Positions 16,217 to 24,829 of a stretch of 27,226 nt of DNA are shown piece by piece (position 1 is the first letter of the stretch; every line of letters starts with the position of its first letter). Position numbers and translations under genes: made by a program. The notes under the pieces are model-generated. The model saw only the letters and a list, made by a program, of their open reading frames with translations, was not told where the DNA came from and did not search any database. The DNA is from an uncultured Methanobrevibacter sp. (GTDB lineage Archaea; Methanobacteriota; Methanobacteria; Methanobacteriales; Methanobacteriaceae), in contig NZ_CALCYR010000252.1 of assembly GCF_937906425.1 (NCBI RefSeq), positions 1 through 27,226 of the forward strand, in the 5' to 3' direction.

Positions 16217-17265
16217 TGATTCTAAACAAGGAAATCATTCTTGGACTAATCATCTGTTTTTTACTGGCAATTCCATCATTCCTTTTAGGAAATCTCTTTC
16301 CCATAATTGGAGGGCCAATCATTGCAATAATTCTTGGAATGATCATTGCAATCTTTTGGAAAGACAAAGGCAGAGCAGAGGAGGGAATCGGATTTACATC
16401 AAAATACATACTCCAACTTGCAGTTGTCTTTTTAGGTTTTGGACTTAACCTGACCGTCATTGTCCAAACCGGAATCCAGTCACTTCCAATCATTATAGGA
16501 ACAATATCAATAGCACTGATTATTGCATATCTCATGATGAAGGCCTTGAAGATGGAGAGAAACTCTGCAATATTGATTGGCGTAGGATCATCAATCTGCG
16601 GAGGTTCTGCAATAGCTGCAACAGCTCCAATCATTGGTGCAAAGAATGAGGAAGTTGCCCAATCCATCTCAATCATATTCTTCTTTAATGTGATAGCTGC
16701 AATCATTTTTCCATTCCTTGGAAGAATCCTTGGATTTTCAACCGTCGATGGAGAGGCATTCGGAATATTTGCAGGAACAGCAATCAACGACACATCCTCA
16801 GTGACTGCAGCAGCCGCAACATGGGACAATATGTGGGGACTTGGATCCCAGACACTTGACAAGGCTGCAACAGTAAAGCTTACAAGAACACTTGCAATAA
16901 TCCCTATAACACTTGCATTATCCTATATTATTGGAAAGAAGGAAGAAGTGAAGAATAATATGGGACTTGACAATAGGGAAGGATTCAGTTTAAAAAGAGC
17001 ATTTCCAACATTTATAGCATTCTTTATACTTGCATCCCTAATAACAACAATTACAGTGGCCTTTGGAGCAGACCCTAATCTCTTTGTCCCGCTCAAGGAG
17101 ATAAGCAAGTTTTTAATTGTTATGGCTATGCTTGCCATAGGCCTAAACAGTGACATTGTAAAGCTTGTAAAAAGTGGAGGAAAACCATTATTGCTTGGAG
17201 CAAGCTGTTGGATATCTATAACAATTGTAAGTTTATTATTGCAACATTTGCTTGGAATATGGTAA
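16216..17265 (+). CDS. YeiH-family (UPF0324) putative anion exporter, membrane protein
   Basis: The 349-residue protein has about ten hydrophobic helices and the family's hallmark loop GVGSSICGGSAIAATAPIIGA (in pieces: GVGSSICGG at 122-130, SAIAATAPIIGA next), plus AGTAINDTSSVTAAAA near 188-202. The family (PF03601) is annotated as sulfate or sulfonate-related exporters on thin evidence, so the substrate here is open. It acts in the cytoplasmic membrane. No ribosome binding site precedes the ATG, and an upstream ATG at 16209 is blocked by a stop. It stands alone between thrS and fae-hps. Confidence 0.88.
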   Translation: MILNKEIILGLIICFLLAIPSFLLGNLFPIIGGPIIAIILGMIIAIFWKDKGRAEEGIGFTSKYILQLAVVFLGFGLNLTVIVQTGIQSLPIIIGTISIALIIAYLMMKALKMERNSAILIGVGSSICGGSAIAATAPIIGAKNEEVAQSISIIFFFNVIAAIIFPFLGRILGFSTVDGEAFGIFAGTAINDTSSVTAAAATWDNMWGLGSQTLDKAATVKLTRTLAIIPITLALSYIIGKKEEVKNNMGLDNREGFSLKRAFPTFIAFFILASLITTITVAFGADPNLFVPLKEISKFLIVMAMLAIGLNSDIVKLVKSGGKPLLLGASCWISITIVSLLLQHLLGIW

Positions 17266-17637
17266 GATTTTTTCTTTTATAATGGAAAAAAACTTCTAAA
17301 AATAGGGTAAAGTTTTATCTTTTAAAAACTGGAAAAAACTTCTAAATAAAAGAAATATTAATTTTTAAAATCAAAAAAGATTCGAAAAAATAAAATCAAA
17401 GTTTTTGAAAACTGTCCAGTAGCAATATTACTTAACTATATATTAGATTAAAATCATAAATTAAATTGTATAAATAATTACTATATTTGAAGATTATATT
17501 TGATTTTGCATGAATTATTCTAATATTGTAATTTTTAAAGATTATTAAATTTTAATATTAATTCCAAATGGAGAATATTGTAATTTTTACAAACTTATTA
17601 AATTTAATATTATTTCCTTAATTCTGGAGGATATAAA
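17266..17637. other. Promoter region of fae-hps
   Basis: 372 bp without a gene. Two similar 45-bp segments lie at 17521-17565 and 17573-17617, ending 20 bp before the start codon. A GGAGG site precedes the ATG at 17638. Further upstream, two stretches containing AAAACTTCTAAA (about 17288 and 17335) also resemble each other. Confidence 0.5.
17521..17617 (+). repeat. Imperfect 45-bp direct repeat in the fae-hps promoter
   Basis: Both copies start AATATTGTAATTTTTA and end TTATTAAATTT..AATATTA..TTCC, with a period of 52 bp. Placement right before a strongly expressed type of gene suggests tandem promoters or regulator sites. Confidence 0.55.
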
Positions 17638-18888
17638 ATGGTAAAAAAAGATGACGATACAATGTTTATAGGTGAAGCTCTCATTGGAGACGGAGACGAA
17701 TTAGCACACGTTGATTTACTTATCGGTAAAAAAGACGGTCCTGTAGGAAACGCTTTTGCTAATGGATTAAGTCAATTATCTGTTGGTCACACCCCATTAC
17801 TTAGTGTAATCAGACCTAACTTAATTACAAAACCAGCCACCATCATTATTCCTAAAGTAACTGTTGGTGACTTAGACGATGCAAGCAAAATATTTGGACC
17901 AGCTCAAACTGCAGTAGGTAGGGCAGTTGCTGATGCTGTACAGGAAGGAACCATTCCTGAAGACAAGGCTGAAGAATGGGTAATCAACGCAAGCGTATTC
18001 ATTAGTCCGGCTGCTGAAGATTACAGAAAAATTTACCAATATAACTATGCTGCAACAAAGCTTGCAATCAAAAGAGCATTGGAAGGATACCCAGACATGA
18101 AAAAAGTATTATACGAAAAAGATCGTGGAACCCACGCAATCATGGGATTCAAGGCACAAAAACTTTACGAACCTCCTTACTTGCAAGTTGCTCTTGACCT
18201 TGATAACTTAGATGTAATGGAAAGAATCATTAAACAACTCCCTAACAGAGAAAGAATCCTTCTCGAAGCAGGAACTCCTCTCGTTAAAAAATTCGGAGTT
18301 GGAGTTGTCGGCAAAATCAGAGAATTGGCACCTAGTGCATTCATTATTGCAGACTTGAAAACCTTGGATGTAGGAAGAGTTGAAGTTAAAATGGCCGCAG
18401 ATGAAACCGCAGACGCAGTAGCTATTTCCGGTCTCGGTACTATCGAATCCATTGAAAAGGCTATTCACGAAACCAAAAAACAAGGCATCTACTCAATTCT
18501 CGATATGATGAATGTAGACAACTTTGCTGACAAGTTAAAATTAATCAAAGATGACTTAATGCCTGACATTGTACTCTTACACAGAAATGTGGACCTTGAA
18601 AGTCAACTCAGAACTGAAGGCAAAAGCCTTGATGACGTAAGCGCATGGGGTAACATTAAGGAAATCAAAGAAGTTAGCGGTGCTTTAGTTGCTGTTGCAG
18701 GTGGAGTAACTCCTGAAAAATGTGAAGAAGCATTTGAAAAAGGTGCAGACATAATCATTGCAGGAAGATACATCATCGGTTCCGGTGACCCAAGAAGAGC
18801 TGCAGAAGACTTCCTAGCTCACATGCCTGTTGATCCAAACCACATGAGAGTTGCAATGGAAGAAGACGAAGAAATCAAAAAAGAATAA
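17638..18888 (+). CDS. fae-hps: Bifunctional formaldehyde-activating enzyme / 3-hexulose-6-phosphate synthase
   Basis: Residues 1-165 are Fae, which joins formaldehyde to tetrahydromethanopterin (FIGEALIGDGDELAHVDL with catalytic His24; RPNLITKPATIIIPKV). Residues 178-400 are Hps, an OMP decarboxylase-like TIM barrel with ALDLD (Asp187) and the DLKTLD metal and catalytic motif (Asp239, Lys241, Asp244). In methanogens that lack the oxidative pentose phosphate pathway the Hps part runs backwards, releasing formaldehyde and ribulose 5-phosphate, and Fae captures the formaldehyde. This supplies ribose for nucleotides. Length (416) and order of domains match archaeal fusions. GGAGG lies 7 bp before the ATG. 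The codon choice is richer in GC-ending codons than the neighbours, consistent with high expression. Confidence 0.97.
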   Translation: MVKKDDDTMFIGEALIGDGDELAHVDLLIGKKDGPVGNAFANGLSQLSVGHTPLLSVIRPNLITKPATIIIPKVTVGDLDDASKIFGPAQTAVGRAVADAVQEGTIPEDKAEEWVINASVFISPAAEDYRKIYQYNYAATKLAIKRALEGYPDMKKVLYEKDRGTHAIMGFKAQKLYEPPYLQVALDLDNLDVMERIIKQLPNRERILLEAGTPLVKKFGVGVVGKIRELAPSAFIIADLKTLDVGRVEVKMAADETADAVAISGLGTIESIEKAIHETKKQGIYSILDMMNVDNFADKLKLIKDDLMPDIVLLHRNVDLESQLRTEGKSLDDVSAWGNIKEIKEVSGALVAVAGGVTPEKCEEAFEKGADIIIAGRYIIGSGDPRRAAEDFLAHMPVDPNHMRVAMEEDEEIKKE

Positions 18889-18890
18889 AT

Positions 18891-19027
18891 GAAATTTGAT
18901 TAATGAATAATAATGAAAATTAATTTTTATAAAATTAATGAATATTTGATTAATGAATAATATTGAAAATTAATTTAAAAATGAATATTTAATTAATGAA
19001 AATATTGAAAATTAATTTTTATAAATT
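18891..19027. repeat. Three degenerate tandem repeats downstream of fae-hps
   Basis: Units of 43-49 bp starting near 18891, 18940 and 18983 share GATTAATGAATAAT..TGAAAATTAATTT. They begin right at the gene end. No T-tract terminator hairpin is obvious here. Confidence 0.6.
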
Positions 19028-19106
19028 CAATTATTATTCTCTTTTTTATTTTTCGTTAATGTTTTAAAAATTTTTATTTTTCTTTTTAAAAATATTATAA
19101 TACTCA

Positions 19107-19142
19107 AGCTAATTAGATTAATTCTAATTAGCTATTTTTTTT
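19107..19142 (+). terminator. Terminator-like hairpin in front of the zinc-ribbon gene
   Basis: A perfect 11-bp stem (AGCTAATTAGA at 19107-19117 with 19123-19133, loop TTAAT) is followed by A and eight T. It lies 219 bp past fae-hps but only 26 bp before the zinc-ribbon start codon, downstream of the only nearby TATA-like box (ATTATAATA, about 19094-19102). It may terminate fae-hps transcripts, act as an operator at the start site, or attenuate the next gene. Confidence 0.55.
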
Positions 19143-19167
19143 AAAAAATTTTCCAAAGAGGTGTAGA

Positions 19168-19482
19168 ATGGGATTTTGCAATTCATGTGGAAGACCTATG
19201 GGAAGAAATGATTATGGAACCAATGAGGACAACAGTCCAAATGAAGACTACTGTAAAGACTGTTTCCAAAATGGAGAGTTTACAGAACCTGACATTACTG
19301 TAAATGACATGATCATTAGAAATGCAGAAAGGATGATGAGAAGAAATCGTGACTTACGGGAAGAGGAAGTTACCGGACTGCTCATTAACTTCTTGCCTAA
19401 TTTAAAAAGATGGAATCCAAATCCTGACGACGAGATAGATGAAGATGAAGAGGAAATAATGGGTTACAGAGGCGGAATGTAA
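19168..19482 (+). CDS. Small putative zinc-ribbon protein
   Basis: The N-terminal ~55 residues match the 'putative zinc ribbon' family (PF12674): C4-x2-C7 and C29-x2-C32, with GT.ED.S between and YCKDCFQNGEFTEPDITVNDM after. The rest is a basic helix (RNAERMMRRNRDLREEEV) and an acidic tail (DDEIDEDEEEI) ending in GGM. The family occurs in many anaerobes, and its role is unknown; a small regulator or metal-responsive binding protein is possible. GAGGTG lies 5 bp before the ATG. Terminator-like hairpins flank the gene on both sides, so it appears to be its own unit. Confidence 0.85.
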   Translation: MGFCNSCGRPMGRNDYGTNEDNSPNEDYCKDCFQNGEFTEPDITVNDMIIRNAERMMRRNRDLREEEVTGLLINFLPNLKRWNPNPDDEIDEDEEEIMGYRGGM

Positions 19483-19492
19483 TTGTTTATTT

Positions 19493-19524
19493 ACAATAGA
19501 TTTTTAAAATCTATTGTTTTTTTA
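19493..19524 (+). terminator. Terminator of the zinc-ribbon gene
   Basis: The palindrome ACAATAGAT...ATCTATTGT (19493-19517) is followed by a run of T, 11 bp past the stop codon. Confidence 0.7.
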
Positions 19525-19561
19525 TTGAATCTTAAAAAAAGTAAATAAAAATTTACATATA

Positions 19562-19732
19562 TGTAAAAAAATTAAAAAAAATGTAAAAAAAACTAATAAA
19601 AATATAAAATTGATAAAAAAAATTAAAAAAAATAGTAAAAAAACTAAGAAAAATATAAAATCAGGATAAAAAAATAAAAAAAATAGTAAAAAATAGACTA
19701 AATATAAAATTGATAAAAATAGTAAAAAAAGG
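19562..19732. repeat. Degenerate ~55-bp A-rich tandem repeats
   Basis: About three units each containing AATAGTAAAAAAACTA then AATATAAAAT(T/C)..GATAAAAA. They fill most of the space between two convergent genes. Confidence 0.55.
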
Positions 19733-19769
19733 ATTAATATTGTTCAAATATTAAAATAAATAATTAAAA

Positions 19770-20558
19770 TTATTCTAATCTTAAAATGAATGATTTAAAT
19801 TTGTCAAGTAAGTTCTTATAATGAATTACCTTAACCTTTTCATTGTATAAGTTTTCTTGAGCGTCTTCATATTTCTTTAAAAGAGCTACATATTCTCTTT
19901 GAAGTTCAATGTAATCAGCATAATTGTATTCAACACTAGCCTTTACATCACTGACCAAGACATCACTGTCCTCATCACTAACATTTGAAATCAAACTAGC
20001 ATTTAAAGGATTGAATCCAAAACCATTATTGTTTAAACCAGCTAATTTTTCATTTAAACCATTTATGTTATCATTCAAATCAGAGATGATGAAATTCTTG
20101 TCATCCAATTGATCCTTTAAGTTAGAAATAGTGGCCTTACTTTCTTCAAGCTGGTCTCTTAGATTGGTACAGTCCTCTTTTAAAACTAGCAATTTCTTAT
20201 TGGACTTATCCAATTCATTCTTATTGTCATCCAATTCAATGGTAAATGCTTGAAGTTTAGTTGTATTGGAATAAAGCTCATTCTTGACCTCTTCCAATTC
20301 ATTTCTCAATTTTTTATTGTCTTCAGACAACATTGAATTAAACAATTCATAAGCAGACAACATTTCCTGATTGTTGTCAATCTCTTCAGCCTGTTCTTGA
20401 GAAATAATAAATACATCTTGTTTGTCTTCAAATATGTTTTCGCTTTTGGATATTGTTACCTGAACTTGTTCAGTCTTATAGGTCTTTTTAGTACCATCCT
20501 TTAAGGTTCTATTATATGACCTGAAATATTTTTTAACAATACCTTTTACGAAATCCAT
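19770..20558 (-). CDS. Coiled-coil protein of unknown function
   Basis: I do not recognise a family. The N-terminal ~45 residues (VKGIVKKYFRSYNRTLKDG, then TKKTYKTEQVQVTI) look like a small folded, strongly basic beta module. Residues ~75-175 are a long coiled coil (repeated NLRDQLEESKATISNLKDQL-like heptads), followed by an Asn/Gly hinge (LNNNGFGFNPLN), an acidic stretch (SDEDSDVLVSD) and a second helical segment to the end. No signal peptide or membrane segment is present, so it is cytoplasmic. A role in nucleic-acid or chromosome organisation is possible but only a guess. The start is ATG at 20558: the GTG at 20567 that would extend it lies within the CGGTG ribosome site. Confidence 0.8.
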   Translation of the reverse strand: MDFVKGIVKKYFRSYNRTLKDGTKKTYKTEQVQVTISKSENIFEDKQDVFIISQEQAEEIDNNQEMLSAYELFNSMLSEDNKKLRNELEEVKNELYSNTTKLQAFTIELDDNKNELDKSNKKLLVLKEDCTNLRDQLEESKATISNLKDQLDDKNFIISDLNDNINGLNEKLAGLNNNGFGFNPLNASLISNVSDEDSDVLVSDVKASVEYNYADYIELQREYVALLKKYEDAQENLYNEKVKVIHYKNLLDKFKSFILRLE

Positions 20559-20826
20559 ATGAAACACCGAAAATTAAAAAGTTCATAAAACTATTTATAG
20601 AATATTATAATATTACTTTTTTATCTTATATAAATTTTATACTTACAATGTTAAATATAAAAATTGATCAATGAAAATATAAAAAATTAAATAAAAATAT
20701 TGAAAAAATTAAGAGTATAGATTTAATTTTTAATCAACTTAAATATAAAAAAATTACACTCAAAAATAAATTTTTAAACAAATTTTCAAGAAAAGAAAAG
20801 TCAAAATTTAATAAAAAGGGGATAAA

Positions 20827-21420
20827 ATGAAAGTCATTGGAATTAGTGGAAGTCCAAGAGATGGTGCTACAGAATTCTTATTGAAAAAGGCACTTAACGA
20901 ATTGGAAAAAGAGGATTCTATCGAAACAGAATTCTTTTCTGTAAGGAATTTGTCAATCTCACCCTGTACACACTGTGATGAATGTGTAAAGGAAGGAAAA
21001 TGTTCAATTGATGATGACATGGCCATCATATACAATTCTCTTAAGCAGGCAGATGGAATAGTTATGGCAAGTCCAATTCATTTTGGAAGCATTTCCGCAC
21101 AATTAAAGGCAGTTATAGACAGATGTCAAGCATTGATAATGGAAGACATTGACATTTTTAAAAATAAGGTCGGAATTTCAATTGTTGTAGGTGGTGACCG
21201 AGCAGGAGGTCAGGAATTGGCAATCCAACAGATAAACACATTTTACCTACTTAATAAAATCATTCCACTTAGTGGAGGATCCTTTGGTGCAAACCTTGGA
21301 GCATGTTTATGGTCACAGGACGGAGGTGCTGAAGGGGTTGAAAATGACGAATACGGCTTAAAAACATTGGATATGACTGTAAATAATTTTAAGGAATTTT
21401 TACTTGAGTTTAAAGCTTAA
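20827..21420 (+). CDS. Iron-sulfur flavoprotein (Isf-like), second copy
   Basis: A flavodoxin-like fold with the FMN loop ISGSPRDGATEF (6-17) and the compact cluster motif C47-x2-C50-x2-C53-x5-C59. It then shows MASPIHFGSISAQLKAVIDR (near residue 80) and GGDRAGGQE (near 122), both typical of archaeal iron-sulfur flavoproteins. Expected cofactors are FMN and one [4Fe-4S] cluster, with electrons from ferredoxin. The 197 residues match the family. The GGRAGGQE-type loop and a GGSFGANLGACLW segment are well kept, so it is closer to classical Isf than the copy at 1815-2447. GGGGAT lies 5 bp before the ATG. Confidence 0.92.
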   Translation: MKVIGISGSPRDGATEFLLKKALNELEKEDSIETEFFSVRNLSISPCTHCDECVKEGKCSIDDDMAIIYNSLKQADGIVMASPIHFGSISAQLKAVIDRCQALIMEDIDIFKNKVGISIVVGGDRAGGQELAIQQINTFYLLNKIIPLSGGSFGANLGACLWSQDGGAEGVENDEYGLKTLDMTVNNFKEFLLEFKA

Positions 21421-21436
21421 ATTAGAAAAAATATTC

Positions 21437-21502
21437 AAATATTAATAGAAATTAAAAGTAAAAGAAAAAAATATTAAATATTAATAGAAATTAAAAGTAA
21501 AA
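21437..21502. repeat. Two perfect 27-nt direct repeats downstream of the second flavoprotein
   Basis: The same 27-mer lies at 21437-21463 and 21476-21502 (39-bp period), directly after the gene end. Confidence 0.6.
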
Positions 21503-21682
21503 AATTATTTGAACACTTCTGTATTGATGAAAATAAAAGAAAATTACTAAAATTAATATATGGACTAAAAATATATATAAGACTATTAAGTTATATTTAA
21601 TAAGAAAATTATTTTTTATCCAAACTAAAATTAATAAAATTAGCCTAAATGGCTAAAAACTTATTTTGATTGAGGACATCAT

Positions 21683-23248
21683 ATGAGTTCGGAAAACAGC
21701 AGTGCAAAGGTGGCTAAAGGCAGTGCCATAATCCTTGTTGGAAATCTTATATTTCGTGTAGGAGGATATGTCTACCGTTTTCTTATGGCTTCCCTTTTAG
21801 GACCTGCAGCTTATGGTATTCTTGGATTGACAACTCCGTTTCAAGGAATCTTCCAGGTCTTGTCTGCAGCTGGATTGCCACCTGCAATCGCCAAATACGT
21901 TTCCGAATACAATGCTCTTGATGAGGAGGACCTTGCTCGTCAAACTATTTTTACGGCATTGAAGATAATGGTCTTTTTAGGAATCTTCTTTGGACTTGTA
22001 ATGGTTTTTGTGGCAGCTCCAATAATTACAGGATACTTCCATAAGCCAGAGGCATTGCTTCCACTGCAGGCTGTCGGTTTAATCACTCCATTCAGCGTAA
22101 TAGTAGGCGCATTCAGAGGAGCATTCCAAGGAGTATATAAAATGGAATATATTTTATATACAAGGGCTATCGAACAAATATTCATGATTCTTTTTGCAAC
22201 AGCACTTGTTATTCTTGGATTATCCACACTTGGTGCTGTTTTAGGTTCTGTTTTAGCTTTTGCAGCATCTGCAATATCTGCAATCTATATCTTCAAAAGG
22301 TATATGGGAAAATATATCCCGCCAGCAAGTCCTGATTTTGAGTTTTCTCTCAAGGATGAATTGAAACTTGCAAAAAGACTGGTATTCTTTTCAATTCCTG
22401 TAACCGTTACCGCACTTGCAGAAATGGGCATTTACAGCATATGCACATTGATTATGGGTGTTTTTTTACCTGCCGTTGCCATAGGTTACTTTACAGCAGC
22501 AGATCCGATTGCAAGGCTTCCCCTGGTTATTTCAAGTTCAATAGCTACAACAATATTGCCTGCAACATCTGAAGCATATGCACTCAAGGATCAAAACCTC
22601 CTTGAAAAATATGTGAAGGCCGCATATAAATATGGAATGTTCTTTGTTATTCCAATGTGTGTAGGAATTGCAATATTTGCTCAGGAAATCCTCGGACTTG
22701 TCTATTTCACCAATGGCGCTTATATGAACGGAGCATTGGCTCTTGCAATATTGGTTTTAGGAATGACTTTCTACTCAATCTATACAATTTCCGGAAGTAT
22801 TGTGCAAGGAATTGGAAATCCGAAAATCCCAATGTACATTCTTATTTTAGGATGCATAATCACTTTAGGCCTTGGCTGGTATTTAATCCCCCTTTACGGA
22901 ATTGAAGGAGGTGCTTTGGCTACCACAATCTCATCATTCATTATGATGATTCCTATGTTCCTGATTCAATTTAGATTAACAAAGACACATGCCCCTTACA
23001 GTTTCCTAACAAAGGTGACTATAGCTTCCTTAATTATGGCCTTGCCTGTAATTGTTCTTCCAAACACAGTTCTTGGATTGATTATAGGATTGATCATTTG
23101 TCCAATAATTTATATAATTGCAATCATAGTTCTTAGAACCTTATCCCATGAGGACGTTGCAGCATTTAGAAAATACGCCCACAAATTAGGCCCTATAAAA
23201 GGATTTGCAAATAAATTATTAAATTTCATTGACAAATACAGCCATTGA
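21683..23248 (+). CDS. Lipid-linked oligosaccharide flippase (Wzx / MATE-like MVF family)
   Basis: The 521-residue protein has about 14 hydrophobic helices and the start typical of polysaccharide exporters (KVAKGSAIILVGNLIFRVGGY, shown in part), followed by LLGPAAYGILGL and PPAIAKYVSEYNA. It belongs to the MOP superfamily, whose archaeal members move lipid-linked sugars across the membrane for surface glycans or pseudomurein. No glycosyltransferase lies next to it, so the cargo is unknown. The related MurG-like gene is 12 kb away. GAGGA precedes the ATG at 21683. The last codons and stop are copied once more just downstream. Confidence 0.88.
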   Translation: MSSENSSAKVAKGSAIILVGNLIFRVGGYVYRFLMASLLGPAAYGILGLTTPFQGIFQVLSAAGLPPAIAKYVSEYNALDEEDLARQTIFTALKIMVFLGIFFGLVMVFVAAPIITGYFHKPEALLPLQAVGLITPFSVIVGAFRGAFQGVYKMEYILYTRAIEQIFMILFATALVILGLSTLGAVLGSVLAFAASAISAIYIFKRYMGKYIPPASPDFEFSLKDELKLAKRLVFFSIPVTVTALAEMGIYSICTLIMGVFLPAVAIGYFTAADPIARLPLVISSSIATTILPATSEAYALKDQNLLEKYVKAAYKYGMFFVIPMCVGIAIFAQEILGLVYFTNGAYMNGALALAILVLGMTFYSIYTISGSIVQGIGNPKIPMYILILGCIITLGLGWYLIPLYGIEGGALATTISSFIMMIPMFLIQFRLTKTHAPYSFLTKVTIASLIMALPVIVLPNTVLGLIIGLIICPIIYIIAIIVLRTLSHEDVAAFRKYAHKLGPIKGFANKLLNFIDKYSH

Positions 23249-23332
23249 ACAAAATAATTATTCCCCTATTAAAATATTAAACCTCATTGACAAAAACAGC
23301 CATTGAACAAAATAATTATTCCCCTTTTATTT
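23217..23332. repeat. 58-bp tandem duplication covering the flippase gene end
   Basis: The segment 23217-23274, which contains the last nine codons and the stop, recurs at 23275-23332 with only a few changes over most of its length. The second copy still reads as L-I-D-K-N-S-H and a stop in a shifted place. It is a relic of a recent duplication. Confidence 0.8.
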
Positions 23333-23919
23333 AATTTCTTTTTTCCATACTCTCTTTTTATAAATATTCTTGAATTTTTAAATTTCTTCTCCTTTTATTC
23401 AATTACAGTGATTTGGCTAATTTTCTTATAGATTATTTATAAACCAAGCATGTCAAAACTTTCTTTAGCAATTATAATACAAAAAAAATAAGTCCCTTTT
23501 TAATCGACATGAATAAAAATAAAAAATGGAAAGTAAAAATTATTCATAACGTATTAAATTTTTATTTAAAATTAAATATTTTAGCACTACAACAATAAAG
23601 AGAAAATAATAATTTTTATTAAGAAAAAGAAAACTAAAATAATCTAAATGGCAAAATAAAGAATAAAAATAAATTTTTATAAAAATCTAATTAAAAGTAT
23701 TAAAACTAATAAATATTGAAAAATTGACTGATATAGATGAATTTGATTGTTAATCAATGGAAGTTCTAAAAAATAATATTAAAAATCTGTCTAAAATAAA
23801 AAAATAAGCAATTAAATAAAAATATAAATCTATAAAAAAATAAATAAGTTTAATAAATAAAAAAAATAAAGTATAATCCATAGTATTTTATAGGTAATAA
23901 ATAATAAGAAGGGAAATAA
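23249..23919. other. Long intergenic region between flippase and ModE-like gene
   Basis: After the duplicated tail (to 23332) I find no gene on either strand. A T-rich stretch (23327-23400) probably ends flippase transcription. A small inverted repeat TTGATT..AATCAA lies near 23743. The rest is A/T-rich, and AAGGGA precedes the ModE-like ATG. Confidence 0.45.
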
Positions 23920-24612
23920 ATGACAGATGTAATAGCTGGAATAGAATACAAAATAAACATAGATGGAAAAACTTTTCTCCTTGATGAAAAGAAATTCGAT
24001 CTAATGATATTCATAAATGAAATGGGATCCATTACAGAAGCAGCTAAACAATGTAAAATCTCATATAGGACCGCTTTAAACTACATTAATAAAATAGAAT
24101 CCAGTCTCGATATAGCTATCGTAAACACCAAAAAAGGTGGAAGCGGTGGTGGAGGCGGTACCACCCTTACAGAAGAGGGCTTACAAATTTTAAAGGAATG
24201 TAAAAAGATAAATGCCATTATGGAACTTCATAGAGAAGCCAATGAGCTTGAAGCTGAAATCCTTGATATTGACAAATCCAAAGGCATAATGCAAATTAAA
24301 ATGAATGAAATAACAATGACCATGCCTTTAAACAAGACATATCAAGTTGGAGATAAAGTATTGGCATTAATCAGCTATGACAATATCTTTATAATGCTAG
24401 AGCCTCAAGAATCCAGCATCAGAAATATATTTAAAGGTAAAGTTACTGAAATGAAACTCCAGAACGACATGGTTCGTGTAAAAATTGATGTTGAAGGCGC
24501 GGAATTCTATTCAGACATAACATTATCCGCTGGAAAAGATCTTGAACTGGCATTGGGAAAAGAAGTTTATATTGGATTTAAAGCTTTGTCTATTGCTACT
24601 TTAAAATTATAA
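23920..24612 (+). CDS. ModE-like molybdate-responsive regulator
   Basis: The N-terminal ~100 residues are the LysR-type winged helix of ModE (FINEMGSITEAAKQCKISYR, 31-50; ALNYINKIE; then a Gly-rich wing GGSGGGGGTTLTEEG at 73-87). Two Mop/TOBE lobes follow (about 108-163 and 168-230, the second starting SSIRNIFKGKVTEM), which in ModE bind molybdate or tungstate as a dimer. So this should be a full-length oxyanion-sensing regulator, useful to a methanogen that needs Mo or W for formylmethanofuran dehydrogenase. No molybdate transporter lies in the window. The next gene is a ferredoxin, separated by a 12-bp inverted repeat that could be a binding site. Confidence 0.9.
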   Translation: MTDVIAGIEYKINIDGKTFLLDEKKFDLMIFINEMGSITEAAKQCKISYRTALNYINKIESSLDIAIVNTKKGGSGGGGGTTLTEEGLQILKECKKINAIMELHREANELEAEILDIDKSKGIMQIKMNEITMTMPLNKTYQVGDKVLALISYDNIFIMLEPQESSIRNIFKGKVTEMKLQNDMVRVKIDVEGAEFYSDITLSAGKDLELALGKEVYIGFKALSIATLKL

Positions 24613-24667
24613 TTAAAAAAAACAAGAAATTATTCTGATTTAAAGATAAAATAGAGAGTTTTTTCTA

Positions 24668-24714
24668 ATTTTTACTCAAAATGAAGAAGTATTTATATCG
24701 TATTGAGTAAAAAT
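24668..24714. promoter_or_regulatory. 12-bp perfect inverted repeat flanking a TATA-like box
   Basis: The arms ATTTTTACTCAA (24668-24679) and TTGAGTAAAAAT (24703-24714) are exact reverse complements, 23 bp apart. The spacer holds ATTTATATC (24691-24699), a likely TATA box for the ferredoxin gene. A regulator bound here would block the promoter. As a hairpin it could also end the ModE-like transcript. Confidence 0.55.
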
Positions 24715-24829
24715 ATTTATTTTTTAACTTAAAATAATTTAAAAAAAGAATAAAACATCCTGCATTTATTTTCATGCTTAATCATTTGCTTATTTATTAC
24801 AATTACAGATTTTATTCATAGGTGATATT

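Noticed and set aside
16170..16862. 230-residue minus-strand open frame
   Set aside because: It is the complement of the YeiH-family gene, whose hallmark motifs are on the plus strand.
23333..23919. Possible small gene or RNA in the 670-bp gap
   Set aside because: No frame with a ribosome site, no GC-rich patch and no stable hairpin was found.
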